Source of the DNA: Paenibacillus sp. CC-CFT747
GTDB lineage: Bacteria; Bacillota; Bacilli; Paenibacillales; NBRC-103111
DNA length: 64,000 bases
Assembly (NCBI GenBank): GCA_030323305.1
Contig: CP106741.1
Coordinates: forward strand, 1,824,001 to 1,888,000
Direction: 5' to 3'
This document shows positions 17,471 through 24,894 of this stretch, one piece after another (positions within the stretch are counted from its first letter, which is position 1; every line of letters starts with the position of its first letter). A model generated the notes under the pieces. That model was not told where the DNA came from. It did not search any database and saw only the letters and a list, made by a program, of their open reading frames with translations. A program made the translations under genes and the position numbers.

Positions 17471-17512
17471 AATAAACAAAACTCGCCACAGTGTTGGCGA
17501 GTTTTGTTTATT
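17471..17512. terminator. Bidirectional terminator between SDR and coat gene copy C
   Basis: Perfect 17-bp stem with arms AATAAACAAAACTCGCC and GGCGAGTTTTGTTTATT and an 8-nt loop. Serves the plus-strand SDR and the minus-strand coat gene. Confidence 0.9.
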
Positions 17513-17536
17513 GTAGTAGTTACCCATGCATTACAA

Positions 17537-17764
17537 TCAGGACATGATAAATATCTTTCGAAGTCCACTGGACGGCGCCCGTCTATAGAGAATCTGCAAC
17601 TCGGCCAACGCCTGTTGGCTTTGCTCGACATCCTTCTGCATAAGGTCTTTAAGCTCCTGATCGAAGACAAGCCCCTGCATCAGCTTCGATTTGGCCAGGC
17701 ACAACGTCTTGAAATTAATCGATTCGTGGATTTCCAGAGCTTCGTGCGGTGCCAAGGGTACCAC
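17537..17764 (-). CDS. Small CotF-partner coat protein, copy C
   Basis: 75 aa from GTG 17764: (M)VPLAPHEALEIHESINF then KTLCLAKSKLMQGLVFDQEL, nearly identical to copy A (11980) in this core. The GTG start is decided by GGGAGG 7 nt upstream; the in-frame ATG at 17779 has no site and would put that ribosome site inside the coding region. The C-terminal tail differs from copy A. No cotF partner lies beside it, so this is a solitary copy. Confidence 0.7.
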   Translation of the reverse strand: MVPLAPHEALEIHESINFKTLCLAKSKLMQGLVFDQELKDLMQKDVEQSQQALAELQILYRRAPSSGLRKIFIMS

Positions 17765-17969
17765 TTCTTTTCCTCCCATTGCGGCTAAGGGGCTATTTTT
17801 ACCTGTAGGGGAGGGAAGCTCTATGCAGAAGACCGGGCTGGTAAATGTGGATAGCGTTTCATTCGGTGGCGCGGGTGAGGGAGGTCACAACATTCGTACC
17901 GCTTCACCACAGGATCACCACATGCTTTTGGTACGCTGGGAAAAGTTCAATCAAGAGGAGGAACATTCA

Positions 17970-18499
17970 ATGGCTTACCGGCTCTCATTAAAGAAAAAAT
18001 ATATTGGTAGCTCTGCATGTTATGGCGGTCGCTTCCTGGATCGGCGGGACCATGGGGATGCTGCTGCTGGGGGTCTACCTGCAGACAGCGGCTAACGGGG
18101 AACAAGCTCGCTTCCATGCTGGGCAGCATGGAAATCATCGACCAGAACCTGCTGAAATACCCGGCTTTGGCAACGCTGCTGACCGGTATTCTCCTGTCCG
18201 TCTGGACGCAGTGGGGGCTCCTTAAGCATTATTGGGTCGTCCTTAAGCTGGTGCTGACCCTGGCAACGATCTTAATCGGCATTTTCTTTCTGAACGATTG
18301 GACGGCGTCCCTGGCCTCCCTGACGGAAAGCAGGGGGAATGCCGCCCTCGCAAGCCGTGAATTCCAGCAGACCTGGTCCGCGGTAATCCGCACGTCCTCC
18401 TTCAACCTGGGCTGCCTGCTCTTCATGATAGTCATTACCTACCTAAAGCCATTTGGAAAAATTAGGAAAAGACGCAGACGGATCCTTCACGAAGAATAG
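17970..18499 (+). CDS. DUF2269-like membrane protein, copy 1, two frameshifts
   Basis: 175 aa after repair, four hydrophobic helices. MAYRLSLKKKYIG joins ALHVMAVASWIGGTMGMLLL after removal of one extra A near 18010, and a second extra base in the G run near 18095 joins the rest (MEIIDQNLLKYPALATLLTG ... VVLKLVLTLATILIGIFFL). It has the same length and helix pattern as the PadR-linked copy at 22416 (176 aa; WGLLKHYWVVLKLVLT against WGIKKYHWVIVKEIST). GAGGAGGA precedes ATG 17970. The 3' end overlaps the convergent yafY-type gene by 13 bp. Function unknown. Confidence 0.65.
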
Positions 18500-19430
18500 C
18501 GGTTCAGCAGCGCGGAGAGCCGGGTGCGGATCGCTTCCTTCAGCGCTGACGGCTCCTCGACCATCCCTTCCTCTCCAAGCCCGATAAAGAAATCAGCCAA
18601 AAAAGGAATCTCGCCGCGCGGCACGTCCCGGTCGATCCTTCCGCTTCCATCCCCGCGCACTTCGAGCATCGGGGCGAGCCACAGCTCGGCCTCGCAGCGC
18701 TGGACGCCGAAGCGGGTAAGGTCCGCGCGCAGGCGGACCGGCTCCCGGGGCTCCGCCGTCTCCCGCCGGCTGAGACGGATGTCGCCCAGCTCGAGCGGCT
18801 CCGTGCCGGACGTGTCGTAGGCCGCTTCCCGGATCCGGTCGCAGCGGAACACCCGGTAGCCTTGGCGGAGGAAGCAGTAGGCGTTGCAGTACCAGAAGCC
18901 GTTATGCGCGTAGAGGCAGACCGGCTGGATCCTGCGGCACTCCTCCCCTCCTTCGATTGGTAGACGACCGCCAGCACCTTCTGGCGCACGGCCGCCTCGA
19001 GAATCAGGCCCAGGCAGGGCGCCTCGCTCCGCCGGGTCGGGGTGATGAAGTCGACCCGGTTCTTCATGCTGTCGATCCGGTCCCGGACGTCACCCGGCAT
19101 ATGGAGATAGAACTTCTGGAGCGCCGAGGCGGATTCCGTTTCGAACGGAAGGGAGGAATAATGGCGCAGGGCGTGCACGGCGAAGAACATCGCCACCGCT
19201 TCCTCCTCCGTGAAGGCGATGGGCGGCAGCACCCGTTCCCTCACCACCTGGTAGCCCCCGTGGGGACCGGGCTCCGAATACAGGGGCACCCCGAGCTCGC
19301 TAAGCTCCTGCAGGTCCCTCAGAATCGTCCGCTTCGAAACGCCGAATTCGTCGGCCAGCTCTTGCACCTTAAACCGCCGCTTCCGGTTGACGGTCATCAT
19401 GAGCTCCATCAGCCTTTTGGATTTGGGCAT
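18487..19430 (-). CDS. YafY-type (HTH plus WYL domain) regulator, frameshifted
   Basis: 314 aa after one base is restored near 18950. HTH: MPKSKRLMELMMTVNRKR then RFKVQELADEFGVSKRTILR. Middle region AFTEEEAVAMFFAVHALRHY. C-terminal WYL-type sensor: VCLYAHNGFWYCNAYCFLRQ (aromatic core) and DFFIGLGEEGMV. Start ATG 19430 has GGAGGAG upstream. Divergent from the MFS gene at 19529 across a TGACA-N5-TGTCA repeat, so it probably represses both. Confidence 0.85.
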
Positions 19431-19456
19431 CTTTTTCTCCTCCAAAAAATGGTCCA

Positions 19457-19471
19457 TGACAATTTCTGTCA
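19457..19471. promoter_or_regulatory. Probable YafY operator
   Basis: Inverted repeat TGACA-ATTTC-TGTCA midway between the divergent yafY-type and MFS start codons. A related TGACA-N6-TGTCA repeat stands upstream of dinB at 41201-41228, next to the other yafY-type gene. Confidence 0.6.
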
Positions 19472-19528
19472 CCATTATGGCTTACACTGGGGGCAGAAAG
19501 CAAACCTAATCCGTTGGAGGGATGGACC

Positions 19529-20739
19529 ATGCGCCGCTATACCGCGCTCTTTTTCCTGATTATGTTTATGATTGGAACGGATACGTTCCTCATTTCCCCA
19601 ATGCTTCCCACCCTGCAGGCCGAGTTCAGGGTGTCCACAGAAGCCGCCGGGTGGATGCTTGGGGCCTATACGCTCGGCTCGGCCGTGTTCGCCCTGATCG
19701 CCGGCCCTCTGTCCGACGGGTGGAACCGCCGGATCGTTCTGCTCGGCGGCCTGCTCGGCTTCTCCCTGTCGACCTTCCTGTGCGGCTCGGCCCAAGGCTT
19801 CTGGACGATGTGCCTGTTCCGCTTCCTGGCCGGCATCAGCGCGGCCTTCACCGCTCCCCAGGTATGGGCCACCATCCCCTCGGTCATGCCGCCGGCCCGT
19901 ATCTCGAAGACGATGGGGATCGCCTTCGCCGGACTTGCCGCCTCCCAGGCGCTCGGCGTGCCCATCGGGAGCTGGCTCGCGGCGGCGGGTTGGTCCGTAC
20001 CGTTCCGGGCCGTAGGAGCGGCTTCGCTTCTCCTGGCCGCGGCCGCCTACGCGCTGCTGCCGGATATGAAGCCGGCCGCAGGCGAGGAGGAGCCGGATCC
20101 ATCCTCGGCCGGTACCGCACGCTGCTCGCGAGCGGCCGGGCCCGCAGCGGCTTCTTCGGCTACTTGCTCCTTCATCTCGGGAGCGGAACGGCTTTCGCCT
20201 TTGCCGGCAAATGGCTTGCCGACCGCTTCGCCCTGCCCATCGGGCAGATCGGGACCGTCCTGATGGTCCTCGGCATCGGCACGCTCCTCGGCAGCCTGCT
20301 TCCCGGCTATGCGAGCCGGAAGCTGGGCCGGATCCCCACCATGGCCGCCGGGATGGGACTCCTGATCGTCCTCTATCCCCTTCTGCCTTATGGACCGGGC
20401 CTGCCTCTCGTGACCGCCGGATACCTTCTCATCTTCGCCGTGCTCGGGGTACTCTTCCCGATCGTGATGGAGGCTCTCACGTCGCTGAACGCCTCGGTCC
20501 GGGGGACGATCTCCAGCCTGGCCAACTCGACCATGAACGGCGCCAACACCGTCGGCGCCTGGGCCGCGGGCCTGCTTTACGTCCGGTTCGGCGGCTATGC
20601 CTCCATCGGCCTCTTCGCCTCCGTCTGCCTGGCCCTTTCACTCGGAACCTTCCTGCTCGGCGGTCTCTTTCGCGAGAGGGAGGCCGGGGCCGAGAGAGAA
20701 GCGGCCGGGCTTCCTGAGCGCCGTCGGCTGACGGACTAG
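19529..20739 (+). CDS. MFS transporter, frameshifted
   Basis: Twelve-helix major facilitator permease, 403 aa after repair. N-terminal half: MRRYTALFFLIMFMIGTDTF, the loop 2-3 motif GPLSDGWNRRIVLLGG, and FRFLAGISAAFTAPQVWA. The second half (FAGKWLADRFALPIGQIGTV) is in the next frame; one base is lost near 20095. This looks like the DHA1-type drug or sugar effluxers (AraJ-like). ATG 19529 has GGAGGG upstream. GC-rich codon use. Probably repressed by the divergent YafY-type regulator and so may export a toxic compound; inference. Confidence 0.8.
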
Positions 20740-20778
20740 CACTCCTAAGGCATTTATTAGAGCATAACAACCGCTAGG

Positions 20779-20818
20779 GAGGTCACAATAATCCAAAAGA
20801 GCAAAGGATTGTGACCTC
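20779..20818 (+). promoter_or_regulatory. Leader hairpin before the C39 lipoprotein gene
   Basis: Perfect 10-bp arms GAGGTCACAA / TTGTGACCTC with inner CC/GG pairing, ending 6 nt before the start codon. No T run follows, so it is not a clear terminator; the gene has no ribosome site between hairpin and ATG. Confidence 0.5.
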
Positions 20819-20824
20819 ATCCCA

Positions 20825-21634
20825 ATGAAGGCTTTATTCCTCGGGTTTACCGTTGTTTGTTGCTTAGCGGCTAGCGGATGTACGGATAGGAGTTCGACCC
20901 CGCCTGAAGCTCACGGGAAAGAATCCAGCAAATGAAGAACAGTCAACTCCGGTTAAGCCATTAGCCCAGTCCCAAAGTAAGGGTGCCGAAAGTAAACCGA
21001 ATCACATTCATCCCACCCTTTCCCCTCCTGCAGCGAAGGAAACGGTTATCTTGGATGTCCCCCTCATCAACCAAAATCCGGAATTAAAGTACGGCTGCGA
21101 AGTGACCAGCCTGGCTATGGTTTTGAAGTATGCCGGAATGGAAACGGACAAGATGAAGCTCGCCAATGAACTGCCTAAAGACACAGATCCCTTGAAGAAA
21201 ACGGATTCTGGTAATATCACCAGCTGGGGGAATCCGGATCATGGATTTGTCGGGGATGTAACGGGCAAAACCCCGGGCTACGCTATATATGCCGGACCTC
21301 TTGAGAAGGTCATGCAGCGATATTTGCCAAACCGGACCGTAAATTTAACAAGAAGGCCGTTTGACGAAATTTTGGGACAGCTTTCAAAAGAAAAACCGGT
21401 CATCCTATGGACAACAGGTGACTATAAAGTACCGGACCGTTGGGAGTCCTGGACACACGGGAATGAAAAAATCAATACTCCCCTTGATTTACATGCCGTC
21501 GTTTTGGTGGGATTCGATAAGGACTATCTCTATTTAAACGACCCCTTAGCGGGGAAAAAAAGCAAAAGACGAAAAAGGATTCTTTTCTGGAATCATGGAC
21601 CGCGCTGGGACAGCAGGCGCTTTCGTATAATTAA
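20825..21634 (+). CDS. C39-like cysteine peptidase lipoprotein, two frameshifts
   Basis: 269 aa after repair. Lipoprotein signal MKALFLGFTVVCCLAASGC with lipobox LAASGC. A Ser/Pro-rich linker follows. The peptidase_C39_2 domain begins LDVPLINQNPELKYGCEVTS (catalytic Cys in YGCEVTSLAM), with DLHAVVLVGFDKDYLYLNDP (catalytic His). The first shift (20930-20932) is one A too many; the second, in the A run 21555-21561, is one A too few and restores KDSFLESWTALGQQALSYN. Anchored outside the membrane; substrate unknown. Confidence 0.75.
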
Positions 21635-21817
21635 TTTCTTTCCTGCCTAGGGAAAGCTGTCTTTTAGCGGTTAGTTCCCGTCGTTTCGCTGGCCGACCTT
21701 CAAAACCTTCCGCTCCTGCTGCCCAGTACGCCAGAAGTTAGGCCATCCTTGGCGGGACGGCCTCTTTTGTATACACGCTTGGACGAATCCATTTTTCATT
21801 TTCTCTATAGACCACCG

Positions 21818-21846
21818 TTGACTAGTATACCGTTAACTAATATAAT
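21818..21846 (+). promoter_or_regulatory. Sigma-A promoter of the padR operon
   Basis: TTGACT at 21818-21823, 17-bp spacer, TATAAT at 21841-21846. The spacer and flank contain TAGTATACC ... GGGTACTA, a likely PadR-binding repeat. Confidence 0.7.
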
Positions 21847-21878
21847 GGGTACTATAGAAACAAGTCAGGGGGTCGAGA

Positions 21879-22415
21879 ATGTCCACTGTAGAATGTATCG
21901 TTCTGGGTCTTTTGCAGGAAGGGTTTCGGTACGGCCACGAAATCGATCAGATTATTGAGCAGAGGCAGTTCCGTTTCTGGGCCAACATTACGAGGGTGGC
22001 GATCTACAAGGCCTTGAAACGAATGGAGCAGAAGGGCTGGGTCCACACCGCTGTGGAGAAAGAAGGCAATATGCCGGAGAGAACCGTGTATAGCCTGACG
22101 GACGAAGGAAGAGATGCCTACCGGGAGATGATTAAGGAAGGGCTGGCCTCTCCGGAATTGGTGAAGTTTGATTACAGCGTTCCCTTGGGAGGATTGTTTG
22201 TTCTCTCGCCGGAGGAGTCCATTCAACAAATCGCCAAACGCAAACAAATGGTAGAGCAGACCCTCAAGAATTTGCCGCCAGAGGAAGCGGACGGGGATCC
22301 GCGGGCTTACCTCGGAAGAAGAGCGAATATACGCCTGCTTAGGAAGCATTATGAGATGGAGCGGGAATGGCTGGAGTGGCTGACGGATGAATTAAAGAAA
22401 GCTGAGGGCGAGTAA
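21879..22415 (+). CDS. PadR-family transcriptional regulator
   Basis: 178 aa, intact. Winged helix STVECIVLGLLQEGFRYGHE, FRFWANITRVAIYKALKRME and a wing (ERTVYSLTDEGRDAYREM), then a C-terminal helical dimer arm (Vir_C-like, RKHYEMEREWLEWLTDEL). Its TAA is directly followed by the ATG of the DUF2269-like gene, so both form one operon. PadR regulators commonly respond to small ligands and control the adjacent membrane protein. Confidence 0.85.
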   Translation: MSTVECIVLGLLQEGFRYGHEIDQIIEQRQFRFWANITRVAIYKALKRMEQKGWVHTAVEKEGNMPERTVYSLTDEGRDAYREMIKEGLASPELVKFDYSVPLGGLFVLSPEESIQQIAKRKQMVEQTLKNLPPEEADGDPRAYLGRRANIRLLRKHYEMEREWLEWLTDELKKAEGE

Positions 22416-22945
22416 ATGGCCAAAAAATAAATCCAACCCAGAAAGCCTGGTTGATCGGACTTCATCTTATTTTTGTAGCCGCTTGGGTAGGGTCTTCCTT
22501 TGTCCTGCTTATGCTGTCCCTCCTCTCCCTGTATTCCGGCAGCCAAACGGTCCAGATCGCCATTCCTTCGATTATGCACGCCATCGATCTGCTTGTGATC
22601 ATCCCCGGCACCATTGGCATCATCGTGACCGGTGTCGTGCTATCCCTGCTGACCCACTGGGGGATCAAGAAATACCATTGGGTCATTGTAAAAGAAATCT
22701 CCACCCTTTTCCTGGCCGCTCTTGGCGGAGTGTGGTTGGCTCCCCTTGTTCTGCGAGCGGTGGAGCTTTCCTCCAATCAAGGAGTCTCTGCCTTAACCGA
22801 TCCGGAGTATCTGCTCATCCACAAAAAGATTCTGCTGACCTCCGGCATCATCATCCCCTTGCTGCTCGGCATGATTTTTATTTCCAAGCTCAAGCCCTGG
22901 GGAAAGGTAAAGAGCAAGGAGAAACAGGCAGCCGCCAAAGCTTAA
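22416..22945 (+). CDS. DUF2269-like membrane protein, copy 2, frameshifted
   Basis: 176 aa after repair. ATG 22416 follows the padR stop without a gap. The A run 22422-22427 is one short: with one more A the start reads MAKKINPTQKAWLIGLHLIF and continues in frame through four helices (VVIPG-type loops, HWGIKKYHWVIVKEISTLFL, HKKILLTSGIIIPLLLGMIF). Paralogous to the gene at 17970. Without the repair the gene would seem to start only at 22451. Function unknown. Confidence 0.65.
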
Positions 22946-23020
22946 TTCCGCGGCAAAGGAAGAGGCCATCCCTGTCGATGGCCACTTCTCAGCATTGCCC
23001 CAGCCGTTCGCAGGCCGTCC

Positions 23021-23355
23021 CTATTGGTCCTCCAGGGTCAGGACGAAGGTCTTGGACTCCCGGGCGAGGGAAAGCCATTCCTCCTGCCGTTCCGGCCCGA
23101 TGACGACCCATTCCTGCATCGTGCGGAGCCCCATGACACAGGGCTCCCCCGTCCGTCGGCCACCAGAGCCGCCACCCTCTCACGCGGCACCTTGATGATC
23201 AGCCTGCCCTTGGAGCAGAAAGCGAACATTTTGCCGCCCGCCCTCAGCTCCCCGGAGGCTCCGAACCGTTTCATTCCGCCCACGGCCGTCGTCGTCACCT
23301 CTGAATCCTCGCAAAGAATTTGCACGATCTCCTCGTACACGGTCAACTCCCTCAT
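23021..23355 (-). CDS. TfoX N-terminal-like domain protein, frameshifted
   Basis: 111 aa after one base near 23150-23160 is restored. MRELTVYEEIVQILCEDSEV, KRFGASGELRAGGKMFAF and LIIKVPRERVAALVAD resemble the TfoX/Sxy N-terminal fold; the second frame gives EPCVMGLRTMQEWVVIGPER and ends at 23021. Stand-alone domain without the C-terminal half of TfoX. Last gene of the ArsR operon: its ATG lies 3 nt after the yciI stop. Confidence 0.65.
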
Positions 23356-23358
23356 CGC

Positions 23359-23709
23359 TTACAGAACCGGGCGCAGCTCGATGCGGCCGGTTACGGCAGC
23401 CGGGGCGAGGGAAGCCCACCGGACCGCTTCGTCCGCATCCGTCACCTCAATAAGGAAGTAACCCGATAGCTGGGGGAATGAGTCCGATCCGGTGACGCCC
23501 TCGCTCCTATAAACCTCGTCCCCTTCCACCTTGACCGTGACGGCGGTGTCTTCCGGCTGCAGGACGTTACCCGGGTAGGCGAGAATCCCCGCCTCCTGCA
23601 TGGATCCAATAAACGATCTCCAGCCGCTCCAATACGCTCCCTTGCGCTCCTCGTCCGTCCTTGCCGCGAAGTCTTCCTTCGTTTCGTAGGTCAGCATCAT
23701 ATACTTCAA
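23359..23709 (-). CDS. YciI-like (YCII/DGPF) protein
   Basis: 116 aa, intact. KYMMLTYETKEDFAARTDEE then GGVLQPEDTAVTV-type region and SGYFLIEVTDADEAVRWASL, the ferredoxin-like YCII domain with its late acidic motif. Start TTG 23709 is supported by AAGGAGG 7 nt upstream, which lies in the last codons of the preceding gene; ATG at the fourth codon is the alternative. In the operon arsR-SRPBCC-yciI-tfoX. YCII proteins often accompany sigma factors or ArsR/SRPBCC pairs; enzymatic role mostly unknown. Confidence 0.75.
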   Translation of the reverse strand: MKYMMLTYETKEDFAARTDEERKGAYWSGWRSFIGSMQEAGILAYPGNVLQPEDTAVTVKVEGDEVYRSEGVTGSDSFPQLSGYFLIEVTDADEAVRWASLAPAAVTGRIELRPVL

Positions 23710-23711
23710 CG

Positions 23712-24184
23712 TTAGTCCTCCTTAAGTTCGGCTGGCGGCCCAGCAAAAGTATCCGGACCCGGCTCCATCCCCCGCAGAACAAGCCTCAGACGGCCCAGGT
23801 AGTAGTCCCATCCCGCCCGGTGAGTGGGCCGGCGGGAATCCGGCAGGCCGGCATGCGTCAAGACAAGCCGTGTCCCTTCCCCTGCTCAAGCAATACAATT
23901 TCCACGGTGCTGGAGCCGGGCGGGCACGTTGCGGAGCCGATCCATCCCCACGAGAACACGATCCGCCCAGGGGGCTCCACTTCCCGATAATGACCGGATA
24001 CCATGTCCGTTCCATTGAAATCGATCCGCAGCGCCCCGCCGATCCTCGGCTCAAGCAGAATCTGGTTCCCCATCCATTGGGCCATCTTCTGCGGCTCCAG
24101 AAAGAACGGGAACAGAGTCTCCCGGGAGCATTCGATATAGATCTCCTTGGTTACCGCCTTCGGATCAAGGCTTTCCTTTCCCAC
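23712..24184 (-). CDS. SRPBCC (AHSA1-like) domain protein, frameshifted
   Basis: 157 aa after repair. The START-like fold is visible in VTKEIYIECSRETLFPFFLE, PQKMAQWMGNQILLEPRIGG, DMVSGHYREVEPPGRIVFSW and STVEIVLLEQ. One base is missing near 23878; the next frame gives TRLVLTHAGLPDSRR ... GWDYYLGRLRLVLRG to the stop at 23712. Its first 20 bp overlap the arsR 3' end, so translation is coupled. ArsR-AHSA1 gene pairs are a common arrangement; ligand unknown. Confidence 0.8.
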
Positions 24185-24491
24185 GCTTCCGCCTCTCCTC
24201 TTCTTCCGCCGCCGCTTTCAGCCGCAGCAGCGCATCGTCCCAGAATCCGTCAATAAACGCCTTGATGTCGGCCAGCCCCTCCTTTCTCAGGCGGTAATAC
24301 CTTCTCGTTCCCTCACGCCGCACGGCCACCAGCCCGGAGTCCGTCAGAACCTTAAGGTGCTGGGACACGGCGGACGCCGTCACGTCAAATTGCGCCGCAA
24401 TCTCGCTCGAGGACAATTCCTTCTCCCGTATGAGAGAAAGAATATCCCGGCGCCGAGGCTCGGCCAAAGCCAGGATGGTTTGCTGTATCAT
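24165..24491 (-). CDS. ArsR-family transcriptional regulator
   Basis: 108 aa, intact. MIQQTILALAEPRRRDILSL, SSSEIAAQFDVTASAVSQHL (recognition helix), VAVRREGTRRYYRLRKEGL (wing). No CxC metal site in the alpha-3 helix, so it is not an arsenic or cadmium sensor; it belongs to the ligand-type ArsR group found with SRPBCC proteins. First gene of a four-gene operon. A perfect palindrome at 24507-24524 lies 16 bp upstream. Confidence 0.88.
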   Translation of the reverse strand: MIQQTILALAEPRRRDILSLIREKELSSSEIAAQFDVTASAVSQHLKVLTDSGLVAVRREGTRRYYRLRKEGLADIKAFIDGFWDDALLRLKAAAEEEERRKRGKGKP

Positions 24492-24506
24492 GGTAATAAT
24501 GTAGCA

Positions 24507-24524
24507 TACACTTAATTAAGTGTA
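24507..24524. promoter_or_regulatory. ArsR operator palindrome
   Basis: Perfect 18-bp palindrome TACACTTAATTAAGTGTA just upstream of arsR, placed to overlap its promoter. Confidence 0.75.
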
Positions 24525-24894
24525 AACTAAAATATGGATTTTGCTTCCTAAACAGAAGCTCCCGAACCGTTCTTACGACAAATTTGACCTACGCGCGACG
24601 TTATCGTCGTTTTCCGACAAAGACTTTTAGACTATAAAAAGACTGGGAATTGATTCCATAGTTTCATTGAATTGCGAAATGTGTAAATGGTATATTTATC
24701 CTGTTGCGTACAATCGAGGCAAAGGAGGAAGGAAAACTATGAAAGGATAGACTATACCCATTTGGTTTATCGGTAACTCTAATTCTGAAAACGCTTTATT
24801 CCGGTTACCTTTCGCAGCTGCGATGCTAATAAGGTGCCGGGGCGTCACCTGCATTTGGTTTTCTAATCCTTTTATCCAAAAATTAGGAGGGACT
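24525..24894 (+). other. Long 5' region of the pectate lyase gene with a mini-frame and hairpins
   Basis: 370 bp without a gene. At 24722-24750 a strong ribosome site (AAAGGAGGAAGG) precedes ATG AAA GGA TAG, a three-codon frame. Downstream, GGTAAC (about 24771) pairs with GTTACC (about 24806), and GCAGCTGC is self-complementary. This may be a structured leader; I could not match it to a known riboswitch class. Confidence 0.4.
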
